Part shown: positions 17,760 to 25,083 of the stretch, in pieces | Layout of the letters: the number at the start of each line of letters is the position of its first letter | How positions within the stretch are numbered: position 1 is the stretch's first letter | Source of the DNA: Oceanipulchritudo sp049975345 | GTDB taxonomy: Bacteria > Verrucomicrobiota > Verrucomicrobiia > Opitutales > Oceanipulchritudinaceae | Assembly (NCBI GenBank): GCA_049975345.1 | Contig: JBNGDP010000005.1 | Span: 17,959-81,958 of the forward strand | Length of the DNA stretch: 64,000 nt | Reading direction: 5' to 3' | Notes under the pieces: generated by a model | Told to the model about the DNA's origin: nothing | Seen by the model: the letters and a program-made list of their open reading frames with translations, nothing else | Database searches by the model: none | Translations under genes and position numbers: made by a program

Positions 17760-18548
17760 ATGAAGTCGATTATTGAAACCACTGTCCGGCAGGCCTGGAA
17801 AAAGGGCAATACCGCGACCAATGGATGGATCTTCATGCCCGGCGGTGCCGTCGCGGAGGTCATGGCCCATAGCGGCTACGACGCGCGCTGTCTGGACCTG
17901 CAGCATGGGCAGATTGACTTGACGCAGGCGGTGGACATGCTGCGGGCGATCCAGGGCACCAGCGTGACCCCGTTGTTTCGCAGCCAATCCCTCGATCCCG
18001 ACCACATCGGGCGGCTCCTTGACGCCGGGTTTCACGGGGTAATCTGCCCATTGATCAACAGTGCGACCGATGCGCAGTCCCTGGTGGAGGCCTGCCGTTA
18101 TCCGCCGCAAGGGCGCCGCAGTTATGGTCCGATGCGGGCCGCCCTTGTTCATTCCGGCAATTACCTCCAGGCCAGCAAAGACCTCCTGACCTTTGCGATG
18201 GTCGAGACCCGTGCCGGGCTGGAGCAGCTCGAGGCGATCCTGGAAACGGAGGGTTTGACCGGCATTTATCTGGGACCTGGGGACCTTGCGATGGCCCTCG
18301 GATTGCCACCACGGATCGACAGCGAGGAGCCCGAGCTACTGCAGGTTATCGCCGATTGTATTCACCGGGCCCGGGAGGCCGGCAAGCACGTGGGAATGCA
18401 TTGCCATGACTACCGCTATGCCCTGCGGATGCGCGAGTTGGGGGCCGACCTGATCACGGTGGGATCGGATCAACGCCTGCTGCAGGCTGCCGCGAGGCAG
18501 GCCGTGGAGGGGTTTCGGAAAGGAACCGGGGCCGATGCGACGGGTTGA
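17760..18548 (+). CDS. HpcH/HpaI-family aldolase
   Basis: 262 residues from the ATG at 17760, 20 bp after the dehydrogenase. The class II pyruvate aldolase family (5-keto-4-deoxyglucarate and 2-keto-3-deoxyrhamnonate aldolases belong here) is shown by CLDLQHGQID (His49), GVICPLINSATDAQSLVEAC, YPPQGRRSYGP, FAMVETRAG (metal-binding Glu) and GIYLGPGDLAMALG (metal-binding Asp). It would split a 2-keto-3-deoxy sugar acid into pyruvate and an aldehyde, which fits a dehydratase upstream and an aldehyde dehydrogenase alongside. Confidence 0.85.
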   Translation: MKSIIETTVRQAWKKGNTATNGWIFMPGGAVAEVMAHSGYDARCLDLQHGQIDLTQAVDMLRAIQGTSVTPLFRSQSLDPDHIGRLLDAGFHGVICPLINSATDAQSLVEACRYPPQGRRSYGPMRAALVHSGNYLQASKDLLTFAMVETRAGLEQLEAILETEGLTGIYLGPGDLAMALGLPPRIDSEEPELLQVIADCIHRAREAGKHVGMHCHDYRYALRMRELGADLITVGSDQRLLQAAARQAVEGFRKGTGADATG

Positions 18549-19389
18549 GCGGGCCGGTTACAGCCTCGTCGTTGAGGAACATGGACCACCCGAAGCGCCA
18601 GCCTGTATCCTCTCACATTCGTTGGGCAGCGACCGGCGCATGTGGCGGCCGCAGGTGGAGGGGCTGGCCGAGGCGTATCGATTGATCACCTACGACCATC
18701 CCGGCCATGGCCAGTCCAGTCGGCCGGAAAGGATGGGGGATATCGGGGACTTTGGGCGCGACGCCCTCGCGGTGGCCGATGCCTGTGGGGTTGGGCGGTT
18801 TGTCTTCGCCGGAGTCTCACTCGGTGGCATGGTCGGGCTTTGGCTGGCTGCCCATGCCGGCGAACGCGTGCGGCATCTCGTGGCCTCCAACACGGCGGCC
18901 CGTATCCCCGACAGCAGTTTGCTGCGCGCGCGCATCGCCCTGCTGCGGCGCGAGCCGGTCGAGGCCATTGCTGATAACGTCATCGAGCGCTGGCTCACGG
19001 TTGGTTTTCGGCGTAAGCAACCGCAGGTTGAAGCACTTTGCCGGCAAATGCTGAACGACTGCGGCGCGCCGGCCTATGCCGACACAGCAGGGATGATCTG
19101 CAACATGGACCTGCGGCCGGAGCTGGCCTCCATTGACCGTCCGTGCACCATTCTGGTCGGCGAGTACGACCGGGCCACGCCCGCGGCCTGGGGGCGGGAC
19201 CTCGCCGCCCGGATTTCAAGCGCGCAGTGCCAAACCCTTGCCAGTGCCCATCTGGGCAACATCGAGGCGGCGGGGGTGTTCAATCGTGCGTTGATCAAGG
19301 CTCTGGGGCATGTTGCGGGGCACCTGCTGCCGCCGAACCCGCACACGAATGGAGAAACAGTCTGCCGAAACCAGCGCGAGACCCCATGA
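18535..19389 (+). CDS. Alpha/beta-fold hydrolase, lactonase-like
   Basis: 284 residues, overlapping the aldolase gene by 14 bp. Catalytic triad: S95 in the elbow GVSLGGM, D212 in GEYDRATP and H239 in SAHLGNIEA; oxyanion region SHSLGSD near residue 30. Overall layout matches 3-oxoadipate enol-lactonase (PcaD)-like hydrolases. As the last gene of a uronate-type operon it could open the lactone made by the uronate dehydrogenase (inference); another ester hydrolase role is possible. Confidence 0.8.
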   Translation: MRRVERAGYSLVVEEHGPPEAPACILSHSLGSDRRMWRPQVEGLAEAYRLITYDHPGHGQSSRPERMGDIGDFGRDALAVADACGVGRFVFAGVSLGGMVGLWLAAHAGERVRHLVASNTAARIPDSSLLRARIALLRREPVEAIADNVIERWLTVGFRRKQPQVEALCRQMLNDCGAPAYADTAGMICNMDLRPELASIDRPCTILVGEYDRATPAAWGRDLAARISSAQCQTLASAHLGNIEAAGVFNRALIKALGHVAGHLLPPNPHTNGETVCRNQRETP

Positions 19390-19453
19390 AATTTATGAAA
19401 CCACCAGCATTCGGGCTCCGCGTCCCGGGGAATCCGCTTGAAACACGGTCTTC

Positions 19454-19476
19454 GTTTTCACGGCATCCGTGGAAAC
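19454..19476. terminator. Hairpin between convergent genes
   Basis: GTTTTCACGG / CCGTGGAAAC form a 10-bp stem (one mismatch) around a 3-base loop, exactly between the alpha/beta hydrolase gene and the stop codon of the convergent sulfatase gene at 19477. A/T-rich stem ends on both sides suggest it serves both strands. Confidence 0.45.
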
Positions 19477-22400
19477 TCAGTCCGTCACTTCCAGCCGGAC
19501 GAATGTGGGTGGGGCGCCGGGAGACAGGCGGATCTCGCGCTCCTGGGCGGAAAAGTCGCCATCCGGGTCGAAGTCGGTGACGAAAACATCGCCGAGGTAT
19601 TCGGTCCAGCTGTCCGGCGACAGGTCGGGGGAGGTCCAGACAGTGACGGCGCTTTCCGGGGCATTGAGGCTGCGGCGGAAGCGGAAGATCCATTCACCGG
19701 TGACCGGGTCCGGCTCAATCAGGAAAGGCGGATTGTCGGTGCGGGTGGCATCGAGATCGAGGCCGTACTCTAGCAGGTTGATGTGCGGATCCCCATCCGG
19801 ATTGGCCAGGGGATCGTCGTCCCCCGGGCCGGTCCAGTTCCGGAGGGCGGCCCATTCGGCATAGGTGTCGATTTCCGGGACCGGACGGAAGACCGCCTGG
19901 TAGGTGATGTTACCGGTGGGCGCGATCACCAGCGGATTCTCCATGGAGGGCTCCGGTCCTTCCCAGTAGTAGAACAGGTAACCCGGGTAGGCGGTGGCGG
20001 TCAGGTTGACGATTGTGCCGTTGGAGACGACGGTGCCGGCATCGGAGCCGGCGGAGCCGCCGCCGTTGGTGTCAAGGGCCACCGCGCTGGTACCGGCCTG
20101 CTGGGCGACGGTCACGGTGAAGGAGGCGGGGTTGGAGCGGTCCTTGCCGTCGGTGAGTTGATAGCGGATTGTCTCGGTGGCGTTGGTCACGCCGGGCCGC
20201 GGGGTGTAGGTGACCTGGTCGGCGCTGTAGGTGACGACCCCGTAGCGGCCGCCGGAGAGCTGGAGCAGTTCCAGGCTGTCGCCGCCGTCGGCATCGCTGT
20301 CATTGGCGAGGATGTCGATGACCACCGGCGTATCGGGAGCGGTCAGGTGGGTGCCGTCGTCCAGGGCGACCGGCTTGTTGTTGGCCGGGGCGGTGAGACG
20401 CTCGAAGCGCATGCCGTCGACGGCGGTCCGTTTTGACGCGACGGAGGTCTGGGCAAGTATCAGCACATCGGACTCCGGGCTCATGGGGTAGGTGCCGACT
20501 TCGACCCATGCCCCGGTGCTGGTGGTCTGGTCGACCACGACCGGCGTGTCGCCGCCGGTGTGGCGCACGGTGTAGTTGGCCTCGGAGGTGCTTGAGGAGT
20601 AGTTGGGATTCCACTGGGAGATGCGGTAGCTGCCATAGGGCAGGCCGGGGGCAACCCGGACAAAGCCGTTCGAACTGGTGGCGAAGGAGGTGACGGCATT
20701 GGGGCCGAAGGTGCCGGCAATGGAGACGATTTCCTGAAAGTGGGCGCCGTTGATCCCGTCGATAATGAACGGGGCCTCGATCTGGTCGACCTGCCAGTCG
20801 AAGAGGGTGCCGGCGGTGTCGATGACCTTGAGGGCAGCCCGGTAGGTGAGCGTGCGGCCGGAACGGTTGACCGCCTTGGCCTGGTATTCGCCCTCGTCAG
20901 TGCCCGCAACCGCCTGGATGAGCAAGCTGGTGGCGGTTTCACCGGCCAAATCGACGCCATCCTTGCTCCATTGGACTGCCAGGACCTCGTCGCCCTCGTC
21001 GCGGAAGGAAAAGAGCGCATCCTCGCCGGCCGCGACCACCTGGGTCGGGGCGTGCTGGACAAGGGCGGGCGGCACACGGGCGGCGGAGCGGGCGCGGAGC
21101 GAGTCGCTGCGGGCCTTCAGCTCGGCCTCGATGTCGTTGTAGGCGGAATTGTTGATGAGGTTGGTCCACTCGAAGCGGTCGCCATCGCCCACGGCGTACA
21201 GCTCGCTTGGGTTGCCGCTATTGTTCTCGTAATACTTCATGCCCCCGGCCCAGACAAGATGACCCAGTGGATCAGCCGGATCGCTGCTGCCATCCATGAT
21301 GGCATACGCTTCCTCGACCCAGTTTGGCTCATGCTTTTCCAGCAGGGGCGCGAGGCTTTTGCCGTCGAGGGGCGTCCCGGGATCCGGCAGGCCGCAGAGA
21401 TCGACAAGGGTCGGGTAGATATCGAGCAGGGTGACGGCCTTGGCCTCGGTGTCGTTGACGCGGTTGCCGCCGGGGATGCGGAAGATCATGGGGACATGGA
21501 AACTGACATTGTCCGGCGTGCCCTTGGAGAAGAACTTGTTGTGCTCGCCGAGGCCGTACCCGTTGTCACCAAAAACCACGACAACGGTGTTGTTGGCCAG
21601 GCCGCTGGCGTCGAGCTTGTCGAGAAGTTCCATGATGTGGTCATTGGTCATGGCGGTGCAGGCATAGTAGCCCTCCAGCGACTGGCGGTAGTTGTTTTCA
21701 TCGGTGGCCGCACTATTGAATGGGGGCAGGACAATTTCCGGAATGCCCGGATCATTGACGGTGGTGTCGCCCGTGCCCCATTTGAAACGACCATAGTACT
21801 CCTTGGGCGCGACAAAGGGCAGGTGGGGACGGCGGAAGCCGACCGCCATAAAGAAGGGCTTCTGGTTGGCGTCGAACCGGCCACCGGGCGTCGAGAAGTC
21901 ATCCAGGATTTCGAGCGCACGCAGCTTGGTGATGCCGTCGGTCAGGCGGTTGGCGTCGATCGGGTCACCGTTTTCATCGGTCTCGGCCATTTCATAGATG
22001 AGGCTGGTTTCGCCGGGATGATCGGAGAACGATGCGAAGCGGTCGACGTTGTCATCCAAGCCGAGGGCTCCGAGCTCGCTGGACTGCGTCACTGTCCGGT
22101 CGCGGTTTTCGCCGAAGGGCTCCTCGGTGATGTCCCAGCCTTCCGGCACGTCGCTTCCGATGTGGAACACCTTGTCGAGGCGCACGGTGCTGTAGCCGTT
22201 TTCCTGGAAGTGCTGGTGCATGTAGACGAGGCTGCGGTTCATGCCGTCGTTGTTGCGGATGGAGCCGGTATAGCGCCACTGGGAGATCTCGACGTCCTTG
22301 CCTCCCATGAACATCTGGCGGGCGGGCATGCAGGCGGGCCAGTTGGAATAGGCCTGGGTGAAGGCGAGGCCCTCGTCGCAAAGCCGGTCAAGCGCGGGGC

Positions 22401-23670
22401 TCTGGATGCTCGGGTGGGTCCGCCCGTAGGCCGGATGGCCGATTGCCGCCGCCGACATGTCGTCGATGACGATCATGAGCACATTGAGCGGCCCGGAGCC
22501 GAGAGCTCCTGTAGTGGCTGTGGCAATACCGGAATAACCCGAGAATCCGGCGGTGTTGTAGGCCCGCACACGGTAGTTGTAGGTGGTTTCCGGTGACAGC
22601 CCCGTATCGGTATAGCTGGTGGTGTCCGCTGGCACGGTCGTGATGGCGCTCCAGACGCCGCCCGTCTGGCGCTCAATGGCAAAGCCGTCCTCGTTGCTGC
22701 TGTTGTCCAGCCAGTCAATCCGGATGGTGTTCGAGAAAAGGGCGGTCGCGGTCAGGCCGCTCGGGTCGCCGTCCGGGGCGACCGGGGGCGCGTCCAGGGT
22801 GGTGGCGGATGCCTCTTCGCTGTAGCCGCTGAAGCTGCCCCCGCCCAGGTCCGCGCGCACGCGGTAGGTGCAGGTGGTCGACGCTGTCAGGCCGGTGTCG
22901 GTAAAGGTGGTTGTATTGGCCGGAAGGCTGGCGATCTCGCTGTAGCTGCCGCCGCCGCTTTTCCGCTCGATGCGGAAACCCGTCTCGATCGAGGAATTGT
23001 CGATCCAATCAAGTTGAACCGAGGTATCCGAAAGGACCGTGGCGCTGAGCTCTGTCGGGATGTCGGGATCCGGCGCCCCGGTCACGGTGAGGCGGGCGGC
23101 ATTGAGGGCGCCGCCCCGGGTGAGCTCGTTGCTCCCGGCGAGGCCGTTGGCCTGGATGACCAGCACCAACTCCCCGCCGCTGGGCTGCAGCCCGGACAGG
23201 GTGAAGGAGCTGGGGACCGTGCTGTCGACCGCAAGCTGGTTTATCGTCCCGATGCGGTAATCCACCGAACCGGTGAAGGAAAGGTTGCTGTCGGTAAAGA
23301 GCTTGAGCTCGTAGAGCAGTCCGCTGTCCAGGCCACCGAAGGTGATCGTCATTTGCCCATCCGCTTCGTTATTCGTGCGGAAGCCGTCCCCATAGGCGGC
23401 GCTGTCGAAGCTGCCGTCGTCCGGACCGCTGCCCGTCACACCGGCGACGCCACCGTCCGTTGTCACAGCGACCGAGTAGGCGCCGTCCCCGTCCGTGTCC
23501 TTCAAACCGGTGAAGGTCAACGTGCCGCTGACAGCGTAACCCAGGGTGATCACGTTGTAGGGCGGCGGGGCGTCTGCCGGGGAGCCGGACCCTTGAAAGT
23601 CAAAGTCGATCGTTTGGGCAAGGCAGGCGGCCGGGAGGGTCAGAAAGGGGAGAAGGATCGAATGTTTCAT
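19477..23670 (-). CDS. Large secreted multidomain sulfatase (iduronate-sulfatase-like) with FN3 and Ig-like domains
   Basis: 1397 residues from the ATG at 23670, which opens a signal peptide (MKHSILLPFLTLPAACLAQ). Order: N-terminal beta domain (20-205); two fibronectin type III domains (about 210-395, with NSSIETGFRIERKSGGG and NSSNEDGFAIERQTGG); sulfatase domain (about 397-850) with metal-binding VIDDM, the CxPxR formylglycine site C447-M-P-A-R, and VFGDNGYGLGEHNKF; Ig-like domain (860-945); galactose-binding-like domain (950-1090); cadherin-like domain (1095-1195, with ILANDSDADGGDSLELL); an InlB-like repeat (about 1200-1270) and a C-terminal domain. Position of FN3 before the catalytic domain is uncommon. 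Likely removes sulfate from a glycan outside the cytoplasm; needs a formylglycine-generating enzyme, not seen here. Confidence 0.85.
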   Translation of the reverse strand: MKHSILLPFLTLPAACLAQTIDFDFQGSGSPADAPPPYNVITLGYAVSGTLTFTGLKDTDGDGAYSVAVTTDGGVAGVTGSGPDDGSFDSAAYGDGFRTNNEADGQMTITFGGLDSGLLYELKLFTDSNLSFTGSVDYRIGTINQLAVDSTVPSSFTLSGLQPSGGELVLVIQANGLAGSNELTRGGALNAARLTVTGAPDPDIPTELSATVLSDTSVQLDWIDNSSIETGFRIERKSGGGSYSEIASLPANTTTFTDTGLTASTTCTYRVRADLGGGSFSGYSEEASATTLDAPPVAPDGDPSGLTATALFSNTIRIDWLDNSSNEDGFAIERQTGGVWSAITTVPADTTSYTDTGLSPETTYNYRVRAYNTAGFSGYSGIATATTGALGSGPLNVLMIVIDDMSAAAIGHPAYGRTHPSIQSPALDRLCDEGLAFTQAYSNWPACMPARQMFMGGKDVEISQWRYTGSIRNNDGMNRSLVYMHQHFQENGYSTVRLDKVFHIGSDVPEGWDITEEPFGENRDRTVTQSSELGALGLDDNVDRFASFSDHPGETSLIYEMAETDENGDPIDANRLTDGITKLRALEILDDFSTPGGRFDANQKPFFMAVGFRRPHLPFVAPKEYYGRFKWGTGDTTVNDPGIPEIVLPPFNSAATDENNYRQSLEGYYACTAMTNDHIMELLDKLDASGLANNTVVVVFGDNGYGLGEHNKFFSKGTPDNVSFHVPMIFRIPGGNRVNDTEAKAVTLLDIYPTLVDLCGLPDPGTPLDGKSLAPLLEKHEPNWVEEAYAIMDGSSDPADPLGHLVWAGGMKYYENNSGNPSELYAVGDGDRFEWTNLINNSAYNDIEAELKARSDSLRARSAARVPPALVQHAPTQVVAAGEDALFSFRDEGDEVLAVQWSKDGVDLAGETATSLLIQAVAGTDEGEYQAKAVNRSGRTLTYRAALKVIDTAGTLFDWQVDQIEAPFIIDGINGAHFQEIVSIAGTFGPNAVTSFATSSNGFVRVAPGLPYGSYRISQWNPNYSSSTSEANYTVRHTGGDTPVVVDQTTSTGAWVEVGTYPMSPESDVLILAQTSVASKRTAVDGMRFERLTAPANNKPVALDDGTHLTAPDTPVVIDILANDSDADGGDSLELLQLSGGRYGVVTYSADQVTYTPRPGVTNATETIRYQLTDGKDRSNPASFTVTVAQQAGTSAVALDTNGGGSAGSDAGTVVSNGTIVNLTATAYPGYLFYYWEGPEPSMENPLVIAPTGNITYQAVFRPVPEIDTYAEWAALRNWTGPGDDDPLANPDGDPHINLLEYGLDLDATRTDNPPFLIEPDPVTGEWIFRFRRSLNAPESAVTVWTSPDLSPDSWTEYLGDVFVTDFDPDGDFSAQEREIRLSPGAPPTFVRLEVTD

Positions 23671-23712
23671 GGGATGGGGAGCTTTGGTTTGTCTCCTGTC
23701 AGATGTGGCTCC

Positions 23713-23751
23713 AAAACGCCCGCCGGGCGATAGGGCCACGGCGGGCGTTTT
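23713..23751 (-). terminator. Rho-independent terminator
   Basis: Perfect 13-bp stem AAAACGCCCGCCG / CGGCGGGCGTTTT around a 13-base loop, giving a T run on the minus strand. It lies downstream of the secreted-protein gene ending at 23838 and upstream of the sulfatase start, so it separates the two minus-strand genes; it is symmetric enough to act both ways. Confidence 0.75.
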
Positions 23752-23837
23752 AGAAAGGAAAGCAACTCGCACCCTGTTTCAGCGGCAACGGAGGCCGGGC
23801 AGCACAAGGCCACGGGCGCCTTGGAAGTTATCTTCGT

Positions 23838-24818
23838 TCAGTTCGTTTCTACGGCGTAGAAAACCTTGGAACCGGCGGCAGGAGCACCACCGACGTCGGT
23901 GAGGGTCAGCGGGTTTCCGTCACCGGTACCGGAGGAGCCGGGCTCACCGACCGGGTTGAAGGTCTGCATGCCGTCCGTTGAGACAAGCAATGCGTAGGTT
24001 TGCCCGGCGACGGTGTCGAAGGTCAGCTTGACATCGGCACCGGCAATAGCCACTTCAACACCGAGCGGTGCCACCGGCGTGGAGGTTCCGGCAACCGCAA
24101 TTTCGAAGTTGTCGATGAAAATCGCATCACCCCCAGTTAAGTTACCGGACATGTTGGCCCAATTGATCGTGAAATAGAGGAAATTCCCGCCCGGGGTGCC
24201 ACCGTCGGCACCGTGGTCAAAGCCCGCGGGCCCAAGATCAAAGGTGTGGCTGATGCTTGTATAGCTCCCGCCAATCGTCGTCGTGGCCGCCGCGGTATCC
24301 ACCACGATCGGACTGAGCTGGCTGCGGTCTGCGAAAAATCCCCCATTGTCCTCCGTGGTGTAGTTAAACGTGTTGGCGGTATTCCAAGGGTGCACCTCAC
24401 CCCACATCGTGAAGTCGAGGGTTGGATTTGCCAAAGCGTCGCCTGCGCCCTGGACGCCATCGTCGATGACCGCAAGGTCAAAGCTTACCGTGTATTGCCC
24501 GGTCAGCCCGGTCGAATCAAATACGTAGGTGATCGCCTTATCCGCAGTCGAAGTGTTGTTTGACTCGATATTCCCCAGAATCGCAATCGAGGGATCTCCG
24601 TTGAAGTCGGTATTGATGCCGATAAAGCCGTTGGTGGTCGGAGCCAGGCTTGTCGAAAACGCGTCGATGGCGGTATTATCCGCAGTGGTCGAAACATTGA
24701 ATGTGGTCGTTGCCATGTCTTCAAAGACCACGGTTTGCGCATTCACGGAACCGCCAGCTCCAAGCAAGGATGCCAGGAGACCAACGGAAGAAATCCGGGT
24801 AATCTGCTTAATATTCAT
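23838..24818 (-). CDS. Secreted protein of unknown function sharing promoter and signal peptide with the 7780 gene
   Basis: 326 residues. The signal peptide (MNIKQITRISSVGLLASLL...SVNA) matches that of the PEP-CTERM gene at 7780 almost position by position, and the upstream 130 bp match too, but the mature sequence does not visibly. The body is beta-rich (for example ITYVFDSTGLTGQYTVSFDL) and resembles a PEP-CTERM-type extracellular jelly roll; the C-terminus ends in FYAVETN with no PEP motif, helix or basic tail, so it is probably released or held in another way. About residues 245-320 (VKLTFDTVAGQTYALLVSTDG) look like the small C-terminal beta domain common in secreted Verrucomicrobiota proteins. 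Confidence 0.7.
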   Translation of the reverse strand: MNIKQITRISSVGLLASLLGAGGSVNAQTVVFEDMATTTFNVSTTADNTAIDAFSTSLAPTTNGFIGINTDFNGDPSIAILGNIESNNTSTADKAITYVFDSTGLTGQYTVSFDLAVIDDGVQGAGDALANPTLDFTMWGEVHPWNTANTFNYTTEDNGGFFADRSQLSPIVVDTAAATTTIGGSYTSISHTFDLGPAGFDHGADGGTPGGNFLYFTINWANMSGNLTGGDAIFIDNFEIAVAGTSTPVAPLGVEVAIAGADVKLTFDTVAGQTYALLVSTDGMQTFNPVGEPGSSGTGDGNPLTLTDVGGAPAAGSKVFYAVETN

Positions 24819-24950
24819 ATCATGATACCTTGGTATGGGTTGAATTCATAAAGAATAGCCGAGTCATTCCCGACCCTCTCAACATCAAGCTGAAGATCTG
24901 GATCGCTTTCAATCCCGCAGGAATCTAAGCCGTTAGGCAGGTTCGGTGGC
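24819..24950. promoter_or_regulatory. Duplicated divergent promoter region (copy of 7652-7779)
   Basis: On the minus strand the blocks AACCTGCCTAACGGCTTAG, GATTGAAA, CTTCAGCTTGATG, GACTCGGCT and AAGGTATC occur in the same order and spacing as upstream of the 7780 gene. The conserved CTAA-CGGC-TTAG inverted repeat falls at about 24924-24940. The regulator that should lie on the far side is reduced to the remnant at 24954. Confidence 0.65.
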
Positions 24951-24953
24951 CGG

Positions 24954-25025
24954 GTGACGATGGCGGGGATTGCGGCGCGGGCGCGGCGGCGGTGGGCGTA
25001 CCCGGACCCGTGGGAAAGCGCCTGA
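24954..25025 (+). pseudogene. LacI-gene 5' remnant fused to an FAD-oxidoreductase 3' tail
   Basis: Reading from GTG at 24954: VTMAGIAARA corresponds to VTLAEIAARA at the start of the LacI gene at 7651 (whose ATG codon is CGG here), then RRRW, then AYPDPWESA-stop, which matches the last codons of the FAD oxidoreductase ending at 6579. 23 bases are identical between 6551-6573 and 24997-25019. The reading frame is continuous across the junction but only 23 codons long. It looks like a deletion scar of a once complete regulator (and oxidoreductase) next to the duplicated promoter. Nothing recognisable was seen in 25026-25083. Confidence 0.6.
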
Positions 25026-25083
25026 AGTCGCGGTTCACCGGCGCGCCTTTACAGCAGGAACGCAAAGGGCTGACGCCCTTGTC

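Noticed and set aside
23838..24818. PEP-CTERM protein
   Set aside because: The signal peptide matches a PEP-CTERM protein's, but the C-terminus (FYAVETN) has no PEP motif, hydrophobic helix or basic tail.
25026..25083. Further coding remnant after the LacI/FAD scar
   Set aside because: No match to neighbouring genes or motifs could be seen; left unassigned.
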